Shown here: piece by piece, positions 17,065 through 24,810 of the stretch
How positions within the stretch are numbered: position 1 is the stretch's first letter
Layout of the letters: the number at the start of each line of letters is the position of its first letter
From: Marivita lacus
Lineage (GTDB): Bacteria; Pseudomonadota; Alphaproteobacteria; Rhodobacterales; Rhodobacteraceae
Length of the DNA stretch: 64,000 bases
Assembly (NCBI RefSeq): GCF_014637725.1
Contig: NZ_BMFC01000011.1
Location: forward strand, 62,001-126,000
Direction: 5' to 3'
Notes under the pieces: model-generated
What the model was told of the DNA's origin: nothing
Seen by the model: only the letters and a program-made list of their open reading frames with translations
Databases searched by the model: none
Position numbers and translations under genes: made by a program

Positions 17065-17847
17065 TCAGCGGCGACGCCCCTTGGTGTCGTCGTCATCTTC
17101 CTCGTCGTCATCGTCGTCATGTGCACCGTCGGGCAGGTTGAAGAAGCTGTCCGCATCCGCGTAGTCCTGCTTGCTGGCGGACTCGCTGCGGTCATAGGAC
17201 GACCCGGACAGGCTGAAGGTCTCAAGACCCTCAATGGCGCTTGGCAGGCGCGATTCAACGTCCATCTCAAGGCTCTGCTCGGTCGAGACCAGCTTGCGGC
17301 GCTCGTCATCGGTCATCACGGCTTCCTGCTTTTTCGCCGCCTTGGCGACAACCGCGTCCAGTTCGGACTGCTTGCACAGGCCCAGCGCCACGGGATCGAT
17401 CGGCTGGATGTTGTTGATGTTCCAATGGGTGCGTTCGCGGATCGCCTGGATCGTCGGCTTGGTTGTGCCGACCAGTTTTGAGATCTGACCGTCGCTCAGT
17501 TCCGGGTGGAACTTGACCAGCCAGAGGATCGACGCCGGGCGGTCCTGACGCTTGGAGAGCGGGGTATAGCGCGGGCCACGGCGCTTTTCCTCGCCCTGTG
17601 CCGCAGCATAGATCTTGAGGCGGAGCGGATGCGCCGGGTTTGCTTCGGCCTTCTTGATCTCTTCGGGATCAAGCTGGTTGTTCGCGATGGGATCGAAGCC
17701 CTTGACCCCCGTGGCCACGTCACCGTCCGCGATGCCCTGCACTTCGAGCTCGTGCATTCCGGCGAAATCCGCGATCTGCTTGAAGGTCAGTGTCGTGTTG
17801 TCCACCAGCCAGACGGCGGTGGCTTTTGCCATAATCGGTTTACCCAT
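17065..17847 (-). CDS. trcR: Cell cycle transcriptional regulator TrcR (DUF1013)
   Basis: The 260-residue protein belongs to the DUF1013 family, conserved throughout alphaproteobacteria and named TrcR for a role in CtrA-linked cell-cycle control. A helix-turn-helix-like segment is visible at about residues 118-138 (LSDGQISKLVGTTKPTIQAI). The C-terminus is strikingly acidic, with a run of aspartate and glutamate ending in a short basic tail KGRRR. The start at 17847 is supported by AGGAGT; a second ATG five codons later is possible. The gene is monocistronic and convergent with the rhodanese gene. Confidence 0.92.
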   Translation of the reverse strand: MGKPIMAKATAVWLVDNTTLTFKQIADFAGMHELEVQGIADGDVATGVKGFDPIANNQLDPEEIKKAEANPAHPLRLKIYAAAQGEEKRRGPRYTPLSKRQDRPASILWLVKFHPELSDGQISKLVGTTKPTIQAIRERTHWNINNIQPIDPVALGLCKQSELDAVVAKAAKKQEAVMTDDERRKLVSTEQSLEMDVESRLPSAIEGLETFSLSGSSYDRSESASKQDYADADSFFNLPDGAHDDDDDEEDDDDTKGRRR

Positions 17848-17982
17848 CTCGCGACTCCTTACGCAAAGCTTTTTAGGTCCCTCGGAGCTGGTCCGAGAGG
17901 TCCCGGATCAGGCCGGGACGGTTTCCATTGTCAGGGAACTTGCGCGCCTTATAGTCGCGCAGAGGCAAAGAGGAAAGAGGCA

Positions 17983-18621
17983 ATGCGGGTTTTGGTGCTG
18001 GCCATGGTTGGTCTGGTTGTCGCGTCGATGGCAGGGGCGCGCGGCGAAAAGGCAGGCGCGTTCGACTATTACGTGCTGTCGCTGAGCTGGTCGCCGACAT
18101 GGTGCGCCATCGAAGGCGATGCGCGTCAGTCGCCTCAATGCGAGGCAGACGCGGATTTCGGATGGGTTCTGCACGGGCTCTGGCCGCAATATCATCGCGG
18201 ATGGCCGTCCTATTGCCCGACGGTCGAACGCAACCCGTCGCGTGGCATGACCGAGGCGATGGCGGACATCATGGGCACCTCCGGTCTGGCGTGGCACCAG
18301 TGGAACAAGCACGGCGTGTGCAGCGGCCTGTCGGCGACGCAGTATTACGACCTGTCGCGCGAAGCCTATGGCACAGTGGTGCGGCCCGAGATTTTCCGAC
18401 GGCTGGAAAAGGCGGTCAAACTACCTGCATCGGTGGTCGAAGAGGCCTTTCTCGAGGCAAATCCGCAGCTCGAGCCGGACATGATCACCATCACCTGTCG
18501 GGACGGGCGCATCCAAGAAGCACGCATCTGCCTGTCCAGATCGCTTGAGCCGGTGCCCTGCGGGCGCGACGTGGTGCGCGACTGCACCGCGACGGACGCG
18601 CTGTTCGATCCGATCCGGTAG
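17983..18621 (+). CDS. Ribonuclease T2 family protein
   Basis: This 212-residue secreted RNase has a signal peptide (MRVLVLAMVGLVVASMAGA) and both RNase T2 active-site segments: CAS I, HGLWPQ at 64-69, and CAS II, HQWNKHG at 105-111. The residue between the first His and Trp in CAS II is Gln rather than the Glu commonly found in plant and enterobacterial relatives. Several cysteines could form disulfides in the periplasm. The likely role is salvage of external RNA. Ribosome site AGGAAAGAGG precedes the ATG. The gene is divergent from trcR. Confidence 0.9.
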   Translation: MRVLVLAMVGLVVASMAGARGEKAGAFDYYVLSLSWSPTWCAIEGDARQSPQCEADADFGWVLHGLWPQYHRGWPSYCPTVERNPSRGMTEAMADIMGTSGLAWHQWNKHGVCSGLSATQYYDLSREAYGTVVRPEIFRRLEKAVKLPASVVEEAFLEANPQLEPDMITITCRDGRIQEARICLSRSLEPVPCGRDVVRDCTATDALFDPIR

Positions 18622-18623
18622 GG

Positions 18624-19316
18624 CTAACGCGGGACAGTCCAGCCACCGGGCAGATCCTCGCGGCGGGCCTTGGGCGGTTTGACCCGGTTCAGTATCGATT
18701 CCGCGCCTTTCATCAGCCGGCCGAGACCCGGCGCCTTGCGCACCTGTGCCTTGACCTTTTCGATCTGCATCACGTCGTCGATACGCCGATCGAGGAAGGC
18801 CCATGTCGCCTGGTTGTCGAGCGAATCATCGCCCAGCCAGTAGAGCACGGTCGAGGAATAGACCCCCGACAGCGTCGCGCGCTTGGTGTACCAGTTGATG
18901 TCCCGCGAGGTGTCGCCCAGTGCGGTCCAGATGTGATCGGCCGTGCCCCAGATCAGCTTGGCGCCTTCGGCGGCATGCATCGGCAGCGCAAAGAGCGTCA
19001 CGCCGCGACGCACCGCCTCCTTGTCTTCGACCAGTTCGATCCGCAGGCGCACGGCCAGCGCGACGCGATCCCGAAACCGCATCTCGGAGAGGTCGCGCGC
19101 GGTCAGCGCCGCGATCATCGCGCCATCGCCCCGCCGGTGGTAGGCGGCTGCGAGATCGATCGCACCGCGCGGAAACAAACCCCGCGCCAGGGCCGGGGGT
19201 ACGTCCACGTCCTGAATCGCCGCCTTGAAGGCGGTCTCGGACCAGCCATCGAAAGGCACATGCATCAAGGCCGCGTCCAGCAGCTCGGTTGCGTAATCGC
19301 GCGGTGTCTCGGTCAT
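18624..19316 (-). CDS. COQ9-family ubiquinone biosynthesis protein
   Basis: The 230-residue protein matches the alphaproteobacterial and mitochondrial COQ9 family, which has a TetR-like fold that binds lipid and assists the hydroxylase step of ubiquinone synthesis. The recognisable region is LSGVYSSTVLYWLGDDS followed by TWAFLDRRIDDVMQIEKVK. The start at 19316 is preferred to 19433 because the extra 39 residues lack support. Its stop is 2 bases from that of the RNase T2 gene, with which it converges. Confidence 0.9.
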   Translation of the reverse strand: MTETPRDYATELLDAALMHVPFDGWSETAFKAAIQDVDVPPALARGLFPRGAIDLAAAYHRRGDGAMIAALTARDLSEMRFRDRVALAVRLRIELVEDKEAVRRGVTLFALPMHAAEGAKLIWGTADHIWTALGDTSRDINWYTKRATLSGVYSSTVLYWLGDDSLDNQATWAFLDRRIDDVMQIEKVKAQVRKAPGLGRLMKGAESILNRVKPPKARREDLPGGWTVPR

Positions 19317-19488
19317 GGTCGGGCCTTCGAAGGGTCGGTTGCAGTGCGTCTTAGAGTGATAGGTAGGACGATTGTGCGCCCCGCGCCACTGCAACCCGAT
19401 ATTTCCGCGAGACTGGGCGCGGTACACCTGCAAAAAACAGGATGTGTCCCGGAACCTCGCGGCGTCTGAAGCGTTTTGAGCTTTTATT

Positions 19489-20226
19489 ATGCGTTCCGGT
19501 GAACCGTGTTTGCATTTTCAGGACAGGACGTGGCTCCAAGTGACACGACAGACTACCGATTGCTTTCTGCTCTTTCTGAGTACCGCCCTGCTTGTGGCGG
19601 CATTTGTCGCATCGGCCATGCAAGGCGAGGTCTTCTTCACCTATTTCGGCGCAGAGGATTCCCCCGTCGAGAACGCAACAGCACTGATCCTCGCCGTGGC
19701 AGGCGTTGCGCTCTGGTGGCGCGCATTGGCCGCCAAACAGGTCATTTCACGCGGGGCGGTGATTCTCGGGGTGCTCTACGGGCTGGCCTATGTCTGGGCA
19801 GCCGGAGAGGAGATTTCCTGGGGGCAGCGCATTCTTGGTTTCGACAGCCCGGATTATTTCCAGACCAACAACGACCAGCAGGAGTTCAATTTCCACAACA
19901 TGGTGATCGGCGGTGTGAAGCTGGACGAACTGATCTTCGGGCCGGTGCTGTCCTACATCATCCTGAGCTATCTTATCGTGTTGCCGCTCCTCTGGCCCCG
20001 TGTGGATCTGGTGAAAAAGCTGGTGCGGACAATGATCATCCCGGTGCCGCGCACGTATCATGCGGCCTTTGCCTTTGCGGTGACAGTCATCATTCCCTTT
20101 CTCGACGAAAGCCGCCGGTGGGAGGTCTATGAATGCATCTTTGCCCTTCTGTCGCTGGCAATTTTCCTGCATCCCGCCAACCCGTTGACCGAGGCGGAAC
20201 GACAGGGCGAACTTGCGACCGGATGA
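19489..20226 (+). CDS. Hypothetical multi-pass membrane protein with EEISWGQR motif
   Basis: The protein (up to 245 residues) has about six hydrophobic segments, near residues 25-43, 62-77, 87-103, 155-175, 190-207 and 218-232. A striking conserved-looking stretch, GEEISWGQRILGF at about 107-119, lies just after the third helix, followed by NFHNMVIGG. I do not know its function. A GTG at 19540 (MTRQTTDCF) is an alternative start and gives a cleaner first membrane helix. It precedes rpsU by 83 bp on the same strand. Confidence 0.7.
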   Translation: MRSGEPCLHFQDRTWLQVTRQTTDCFLLFLSTALLVAAFVASAMQGEVFFTYFGAEDSPVENATALILAVAGVALWWRALAAKQVISRGAVILGVLYGLAYVWAAGEEISWGQRILGFDSPDYFQTNNDQQEFNFHNMVIGGVKLDELIFGPVLSYIILSYLIVLPLLWPRVDLVKKLVRTMIIPVPRTYHAAFAFAVTVIIPFLDESRRWEVYECIFALLSLAIFLHPANPLTEAERQGELATG

Positions 20227-20309
20227 CTGGACAAACCGCCCGCACCTTGCTATGTGGCTGCTTCCTGCAAATCCTTGCAAATCCAACTTAGAAAGGTGGT
20301 GAAAACCAC

Positions 20310-20516
20310 ATGCAGGTAAGTGTTCGTGACAACAACGTCGATCAGGCGCTCCGCGCTCTGAAGAAAAAGCTGCAGCGTGAAGGCGTTTTTCGGGAAATGA
20401 AGCTCAAGCAACATTTCGAAAAGCCGTCCGAGAAAAAAGCACGCGAGAAAGCTGAAGCGGTCCGCCGTGCGCGCAAACTGGCGCGCAAGAAGGCGCAGCG
20501 CGAAGGTATGCTCTAA
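20310..20516 (+). CDS. rpsU: 30S ribosomal protein S21
   Basis: This 68-residue basic protein is S21, recognised from [20 protein letters not shown] and the highly basic C-terminal helix. S21 sits near the anti-Shine-Dalgarno region and influences initiation. A ribosome site AGAAAGGTGG precedes the ATG. The leader contains a direct repeat TGCAAATCC at 20266 and 20276, whose meaning is unclear. The gene is followed by a strong terminator. Confidence 0.98.
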   Translation: MQVSVRDNNVDQALRALKKKLQREGVFREMKLKQHFEKPSEKKAREKAEAVRRARKLARKKAQREGML

Positions 20517-20840
20517 GCAGGTCTTTCCAACACGCTTTGATTTTGACAGCCCCCGGAGCCCTGCGCTTTCGGGGGTTTGTTTTTGTGCACCCAGTCTTTT
20601 TTCAGCACATGGCCTCGACGCTTAATGAACGAAATGTTGGGACCACAGGGCGAATTACTGCCCCAAAAAGGCGCTTGGGAACACTGCGAACGCCCCATCT
20701 TGCGCGACTCGCACGCCTTGTGACAAAATCCCCGTGAGCGCGGCACAGAATTTCCGCCGTTGCCTTTGATATTATTCGGCCCGCTTGGATGGCCTTCGTG
20801 ATTTGGACAGCCAGCGTGCCCCCTTACGAGGATGTAATTT
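20517..20840. other. 324-bp spacer after rpsU
   Basis: The first third contains the rpsU terminator. The rest (about 20590-20840) has no convincing reading frame on either strand. An AT-richer segment around 20760-20775 (TTGATATTATTC) and GAGGATGTAATTT directly before the next ATG could be promoter and ribosome site of the orphan gene at 20841. Confidence 0.5.
20550..20585 (+). terminator. Rho-independent terminator of rpsU
   Basis: The stem CCCCCG (20550-20555) pairs with CGGGGG (20570-20575) and is followed by TTTGTTTTT, 33 bases after the rpsU stop. Confidence 0.85.
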
Positions 20841-21392
20841 ATGACTGGGCAGAATTCCGCGACCAACGCAGCAGTGACCGTAGCCGCTTTTGCTGTGGAG
20901 CGTGCCATTGGAGGTGCGCGCGGCAGCGTAGCAGGTTTGGCTGTACAACCCGTGGTCTGGGCCGTGACGGGGACAGGACCCGACGCAGGCGATGCCTTCA
21001 TATATGGTGTAGGTGCGGCAGGGGCAGCTGCGGGCTGGATCCTCGTCGTGCCTGCCACGATCACGGGAATCGTCAAGGCGGCGGTCGACGATTATGTCGG
21101 CGGGCTTGTCGCAGAGGCCAAGCAGGATGAACCAGCCGCAGTACGCGGTGGCATTTTCGGCACCGATGATTATGGCTTCTGGTCGTCGAACAACCACATT
21201 ACGGCCATGACGATCGCCAGCTATGGCGGTGTGGCTTGGCAGCATGCGAACGGAGCGTATCTTTTCATCAAGGATGCCACCGGAACGCCGATCTGCGACT
21301 ACCATCCGCAATCCTACCGACAGCTCTACCGCCCCGTGTTGCCACTGCGCATGAACGGCGACCGTGTGTTGTGGACCGGTGCCGACTTCTGA
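20841..21392 (+). CDS. Orphan glycine/alanine-rich protein of unknown function
   Basis: I do not recognise this 183-residue protein. Residues about 10-90 are dominated by Gly, Ala and Val with repeated small-residue spacing (GGARGSVAG, GVGAAGAAAG) and could form membrane-inserting or packed helices. The second half, from about residue 100, is soluble and rich in aromatic and histidine residues, with YGFWSSNNH, YGGVAWQHANGAY and a single Cys in PICDYHP. There is no signal peptide. The ATG is preceded by GAGGATG at suitable distance. It stands alone between rpsU and the HAD operon. A secreted or contact-dependent protein is one guess, but nothing proves it. Confidence 0.65.
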   Translation: MTGQNSATNAAVTVAAFAVERAIGGARGSVAGLAVQPVVWAVTGTGPDAGDAFIYGVGAAGAAAGWILVVPATITGIVKAAVDDYVGGLVAEAKQDEPAAVRGGIFGTDDYGFWSSNNHITAMTIASYGGVAWQHANGAYLFIKDATGTPICDYHPQSYRQLYRPVLPLRMNGDRVLWTGADF

Positions 21393-21465
21393 GCCTGAAA
21401 CAGCGCTTCCCTCCCCCGGCCTGATCTGACACCTTGCGGCGCAGATACCGAAGGGAGGCTCCATC

Positions 21466-22143
21466 ATGGTACAGGTCTGTGTGTTCGATGCCTATGGCAC
21501 GCTGTTCGACGTGACCTCCGCTGCGCGCCGCGCGGCAGAGGAACCGGGCCGCGACGCGCTCAGGGCCGTGGCGCCGCAACTGGCGGAGCATTGGCGTTTG
21601 AAGCAGCTTCAATACACCTGGCTGCGCACCATCATGGACGAGTATGCCCCGTTCTGGGACATCACGCAGGACGGTCTGGACTGGGCGATGGAGAAGGTCG
21701 GTCTGGCCGATGATGCCGAACTGCGCGAACGGCTTCTCGCGCTCTATTGGGAACTTGCCGCCTATCGCGAGGTCCCGATGATGCTCGCGCGGCTAAAGGC
21801 GGCGGGCAAGACCTGCGCGATCCTGTCCAATGGCAGCAAGGACATGCTCGACGGTGCGGTGGACAGCGCCGGGATCGGCGAATTCCTGGACGCGGTCCTG
21901 TCGGTCGAGGATGTGTCGATCTTCAAGCCGTCGTCGCGCGTCTATGACATGGTCGGCGCGAAGTTCGGCTGTAGCAGGGAAGAGGTGCTGTTTGTTTCGT
22001 CCAATGGCTGGGACATCGCCGGGGCCACCGGCTACGGGTTCCAGACGATCTGGGTCAACCGCGCAGGTGATCCGGTGGACCGGCTGCCGCACCGGCCCGC
22101 GCATGTGCTGAGCGATCTGACCACGATCCCGGATCTCGCCTGA
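21466..22143 (+). CDS. Haloacid dehalogenase type II
   Basis: The 225-residue protein is an L-2-haloacid dehalogenase-type HAD enzyme. The nucleophile aspartate is D8 in VFDAYGTLFD, motif II is LSNGS (about 123-127), the lysine is in FKPSSRVY (about 151) and the last acidic motif is SSNGWDIAGA (about 175-184), all characteristic of the type II group, which uses SSNGWD. It hydrolyses 2-haloalkanoates to 2-hydroxyalkanoates. It overlaps the next gene by one base (TGATG), starting a four-gene catabolic operon. Confidence 0.93.
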   Translation: MVQVCVFDAYGTLFDVTSAARRAAEEPGRDALRAVAPQLAEHWRLKQLQYTWLRTIMDEYAPFWDITQDGLDWAMEKVGLADDAELRERLLALYWELAAYREVPMMLARLKAAGKTCAILSNGSKDMLDGAVDSAGIGEFLDAVLSVEDVSIFKPSSRVYDMVGAKFGCSREEVLFVSSNGWDIAGATGYGFQTIWVNRAGDPVDRLPHRPAHVLSDLTTIPDLA

Positions 22144-22964
22144 TGCCGACGTTCACCACCTCTGACGGCCTGTCCCTGCACTATACCGACGAAGGCGCCG
22201 GCCTGCCGGTGCTCTGCCTTGCGGGCCTGACCCGCGACGGGCGGGATTTCGACTTTGTCGCACCGCATCTCGAAGGCGTGCGCCTGATCCGGCTGGATTA
22301 TCGCGGGCGCGGACAGTCCGACTGGGGCGATCCCGCCACCTATCAGATCCCGGTCGAAGGCCGCGATGCGGTGGAACTGCTGAATCATCTGGGCATCGAC
22401 AAGGCCGCCGTACTGGGCACGTCGCGCGGCGGGCTGATCGCCATGCTGCTGGCGGCGACGGTCAAGGACCGGCTGCTGGGTGTCGTGCTGAACGATATCG
22501 GTCCCGAGATCGCGCCCGAGGGGCTTGAGGTGATCAAGGATTACCTTGGCAAGCCGCCTCTGCTGAAAACCCATGCCGAGATGGCGGCAGCGCGGGCGCG
22601 GGTGCTGACCGGATTTCCGAACGTGCCGCAAGAGCGCTGGCTGCAAGAGGCGCAGATCCTGTTCAACGAGACAGAAGACGGGCTGGAACTGACCTATGAT
22701 CCGCGCCTCCGCGAGGCGGTGGTGGAGGGCGGCGCGCAACCGGTGCCCGACCTCTGGCCGCTGTTCGATGCGCTGTCCGGTCTGCCGCTGGCCTGTATCC
22801 GGGGTGCCAACTCCGACCTGCTGTCGCCCGCCACTTTTGCCGAGATGAAAAAGCGCCGTCCCGACATGGTTGCTGTCGAAGTCCCCGACCGGGGTCATAT
22901 TCCCTTTCTTGATGAACCCGAATGCCTGAACGCGCTGCGGCGCTGGCTTGATATGTTGAGGTAA
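22143..22964 (+). CDS. Alpha/beta-fold hydrolase
   Basis: This 273-residue enzyme has the alpha/beta hydrolase fold with nucleophile serine S94 in GTSRG, the oxyanion segment CLAGLTRDGRDF and a late catalytic histidine in DRGHIPFLDEPE. The acid residue is probably in the loop near RGANSDLLS. It hydrolyses an ester or related bond, substrate unknown. Its start overlaps the dehalogenase stop and the threonine dehydratase-like gene begins 3 bases after its stop, so all are translated from one mRNA. Confidence 0.9.
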   Translation: MPTFTTSDGLSLHYTDEGAGLPVLCLAGLTRDGRDFDFVAPHLEGVRLIRLDYRGRGQSDWGDPATYQIPVEGRDAVELLNHLGIDKAAVLGTSRGGLIAMLLAATVKDRLLGVVLNDIGPEIAPEGLEVIKDYLGKPPLLKTHAEMAAARARVLTGFPNVPQERWLQEAQILFNETEDGLELTYDPRLREAVVEGGAQPVPDLWPLFDALSGLPLACIRGANSDLLSPATFAEMKKRRPDMVAVEVPDRGHIPFLDEPECLNALRRWLDMLR

Positions 22965-22967
22965 CCC

Positions 22968-23945
22968 ATGGACATTGAACGTATCGAGGCGGCTGCAAGC
23001 CGTCTGCAGGGTCACGCGCGGGTCACTCCGCTCTTGTCCTCGCCCTTTCTGGACGAGATCGCGGGGCGGCGCGTGCTGGTCAAGGCGGAATGCCTGCAGC
23101 ACACCGGCAGCTTCAAATATCGCGGCGCGCGGTCGGCGGTATCTGCCCTGCCTGACGCGCAGCGCGAGACCGGCGTGATCGCCTTTTCCTCGGGCAACCA
23201 CGCGCAGGGCGTGGCGCTGGCCGCCAAGCAGTTCGGCGTGAGCGCGGTCATCATCATGCCGGCGGATGCGCCCAAGATGAAGATTGACAACACCCGCGCT
23301 TTGGGGGCCGAGGTGGTGCTTTATGATCGCGCGACCGAGGACCGGGACGCCATCGGAACCAAGCTGTCAGACGAGCGCGGGCTGACCCTGATCCGTCCCT
23401 TTGATGAGCCGGAGGTGATCGCAGGGCAAGGCACCTGCGGGCTCGAGATCGCAGCGCAGGCAGCGGAACTGGGCGTGACCGAGGCCGAGGTGATCGTGTG
23501 CTGCGGCGGCGGTGGCCTGACGTCGGGCATCGCGCTGGCCCTTGAGGCCCGTGCGCCGGGCATGCGCGTGCGGCCTGCGGAACCGGAAGGGTTCGATGAC
23601 GTGACCCGGTCGCTGGTGTCCGGTCAGATCGAGCGCAACACAGGCAGCGCCAACGGCCTCTGTGACGCAATTGTCACGCCGCAGCCGGGCAACATGACCT
23701 TTCCGATCATGCACCGGCTCTGCGGGCCGGGGATCGTCGTGACGGATGACGAGGCCCAGCGCGCCATGGCGCAGGCCTTTGCGCGGCTGAAACTGGTGGC
23801 GGAACCGGGCGGTGCGGTGGCGCTCGCGGCGGCGCTTTATCATGGCGACCAGATCGACGGCGATACGGTGATCTGCACCATATCCGGCGGCAACGTGGAC
23901 CGCGCGGTGTTCCTGCACGCGCTTGCGCAGTTCGGCGAAGAATAA
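22968..23945 (+). CDS. Threonine/serine dehydratase-like PLP enzyme
   Basis: The 325-residue protein is a fold type II pyridoxal-phosphate enzyme. The Schiff-base lysine is K50 in SFKYRGA, and the phosphate-binding glycine loop is CCGGGGLTSG (about 178-187). It lacks the C-terminal ACT regulatory domain of biosynthetic IlvA, so a catabolic threonine/serine dehydratase or serine racemase-like role (ammonia release from hydroxyamino acids) fits. The gene is third in the operon that starts with the HAD gene. Confidence 0.92.
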   Translation: MDIERIEAAASRLQGHARVTPLLSSPFLDEIAGRRVLVKAECLQHTGSFKYRGARSAVSALPDAQRETGVIAFSSGNHAQGVALAAKQFGVSAVIIMPADAPKMKIDNTRALGAEVVLYDRATEDRDAIGTKLSDERGLTLIRPFDEPEVIAGQGTCGLEIAAQAAELGVTEAEVIVCCGGGGLTSGIALALEARAPGMRVRPAEPEGFDDVTRSLVSGQIERNTGSANGLCDAIVTPQPGNMTFPIMHRLCGPGIVVTDDEAQRAMAQAFARLKLVAEPGGAVALAAALYHGDQIDGDTVICTISGGNVDRAVFLHALAQFGEE

Positions 23946-23955
23946 GGCCCGCACC

Positions 23956-24744
23956 ATGCTGATCGCCGATCTGGACGGGCTGCGTCTGCACTACCGCATC
24001 GACGGTGACCCGGATGGCGCGCCCGTGGTGTTCTCCAACTCCTTGGGCACCGATCTGCGGCTGTGGGACAAGGTGATGGCCCGGCTGCCGCAGACCGGCC
24101 TGCGCTATATCCGCTATGACATGCGCGGGCATGGCCTGTCCGACTGCCCTGCCCCGCCATACGGCATGGGCACTTTGGTGAGGGATGCAGAGCTTTTGAT
24201 GGACCATCTGGAGGTGCGCGGCGCGGTCTTCGTCGGTCTGTCCATCGGCGGGATGATCGCGCAGGGGCTGGCGGCAAAACGGCTGGACCTCGTGCGCGCG
24301 CTGGTGCTGTCGAACACCGCTGCACGGATCGCCACACGCGCCATCTGGGACCAGCGCATCGCCGATGTCGACGCGGGCGGAGTCGAGGCGCTGGCCGATG
24401 CCACCATGATCCGCTGGTTCACGTCGTCCTTTCGCGCATCCGCCGAGTTCCGGTTTTGGCGCAACATGATGACCCGCACGCCTGCCGAGGGCTATATCGG
24501 CTGCGCACATGCCATCGCGGGCACCGATTTCTACACCACGACAGCAGCGCTGCGCCTGCCCACATTGGGCATTGCGGGCAGCGAGGACGGATCGACACCG
24601 CCCGATCTGGTGCGCGAAACAACCGATCTGGTGCCGGGATCACGGTTCCACCTGATCCGCAAGGCGGGCCATCTTCCTTGCGTGGAAGCGCCTGACGCCT
24701 ATGCCCGCGTCCTGACCGAGTTCATCGCCGCACAGGCGCATTGA
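23956..24744 (+). CDS. pcaD: 3-oxoadipate enol-lactonase-like alpha/beta hydrolase
   Basis: The 262-residue protein resembles PcaD, which opens beta-ketoadipate enol-lactone in the protocatechuate branch. Visible features are FSNSLGTDLRLWD, RYDMRGHGLSD and the nucleophile S96 in GLSIGG, plus a late histidine in KAGHLPCVEAP. Other pca genes are absent from the window, so the specific substrate is a family-based guess. The start at 23956 lies 10 bases after the dehydratase stop. It closes the four-gene operon. Confidence 0.82.
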   Translation: MLIADLDGLRLHYRIDGDPDGAPVVFSNSLGTDLRLWDKVMARLPQTGLRYIRYDMRGHGLSDCPAPPYGMGTLVRDAELLMDHLEVRGAVFVGLSIGGMIAQGLAAKRLDLVRALVLSNTAARIATRAIWDQRIADVDAGGVEALADATMIRWFTSSFRASAEFRFWRNMMTRTPAEGYIGCAHAIAGTDFYTTTAALRLPTLGIAGSEDGSTPPDLVRETTDLVPGSRFHLIRKAGHLPCVEAPDAYARVLTEFIAAQAH

Positions 24745-24775
24745 CTGGCGAACTGTCAAGTGTAGTTTACACCTG
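24741..24775 (+). promoter_or_regulatory. Promoter with overlapping TetR-like dyad before the MFS pump gene
   Basis: TTGACT at 24741-24746 and TAGTTT at 24763-24768 form a plausible promoter with a 16-base spacer. The dyad GTGTA-GTT-TACAC (24760-24772) covers the -10 region, where a repressor would block transcription. Drug-type MFS pumps are often controlled this way, but no TetR gene is nearby. Confidence 0.35.
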
Positions 24776-24810
24776 AAGGGCGCGCCTGCCTGACCCCGAA
24801 AGTTGTGCCC

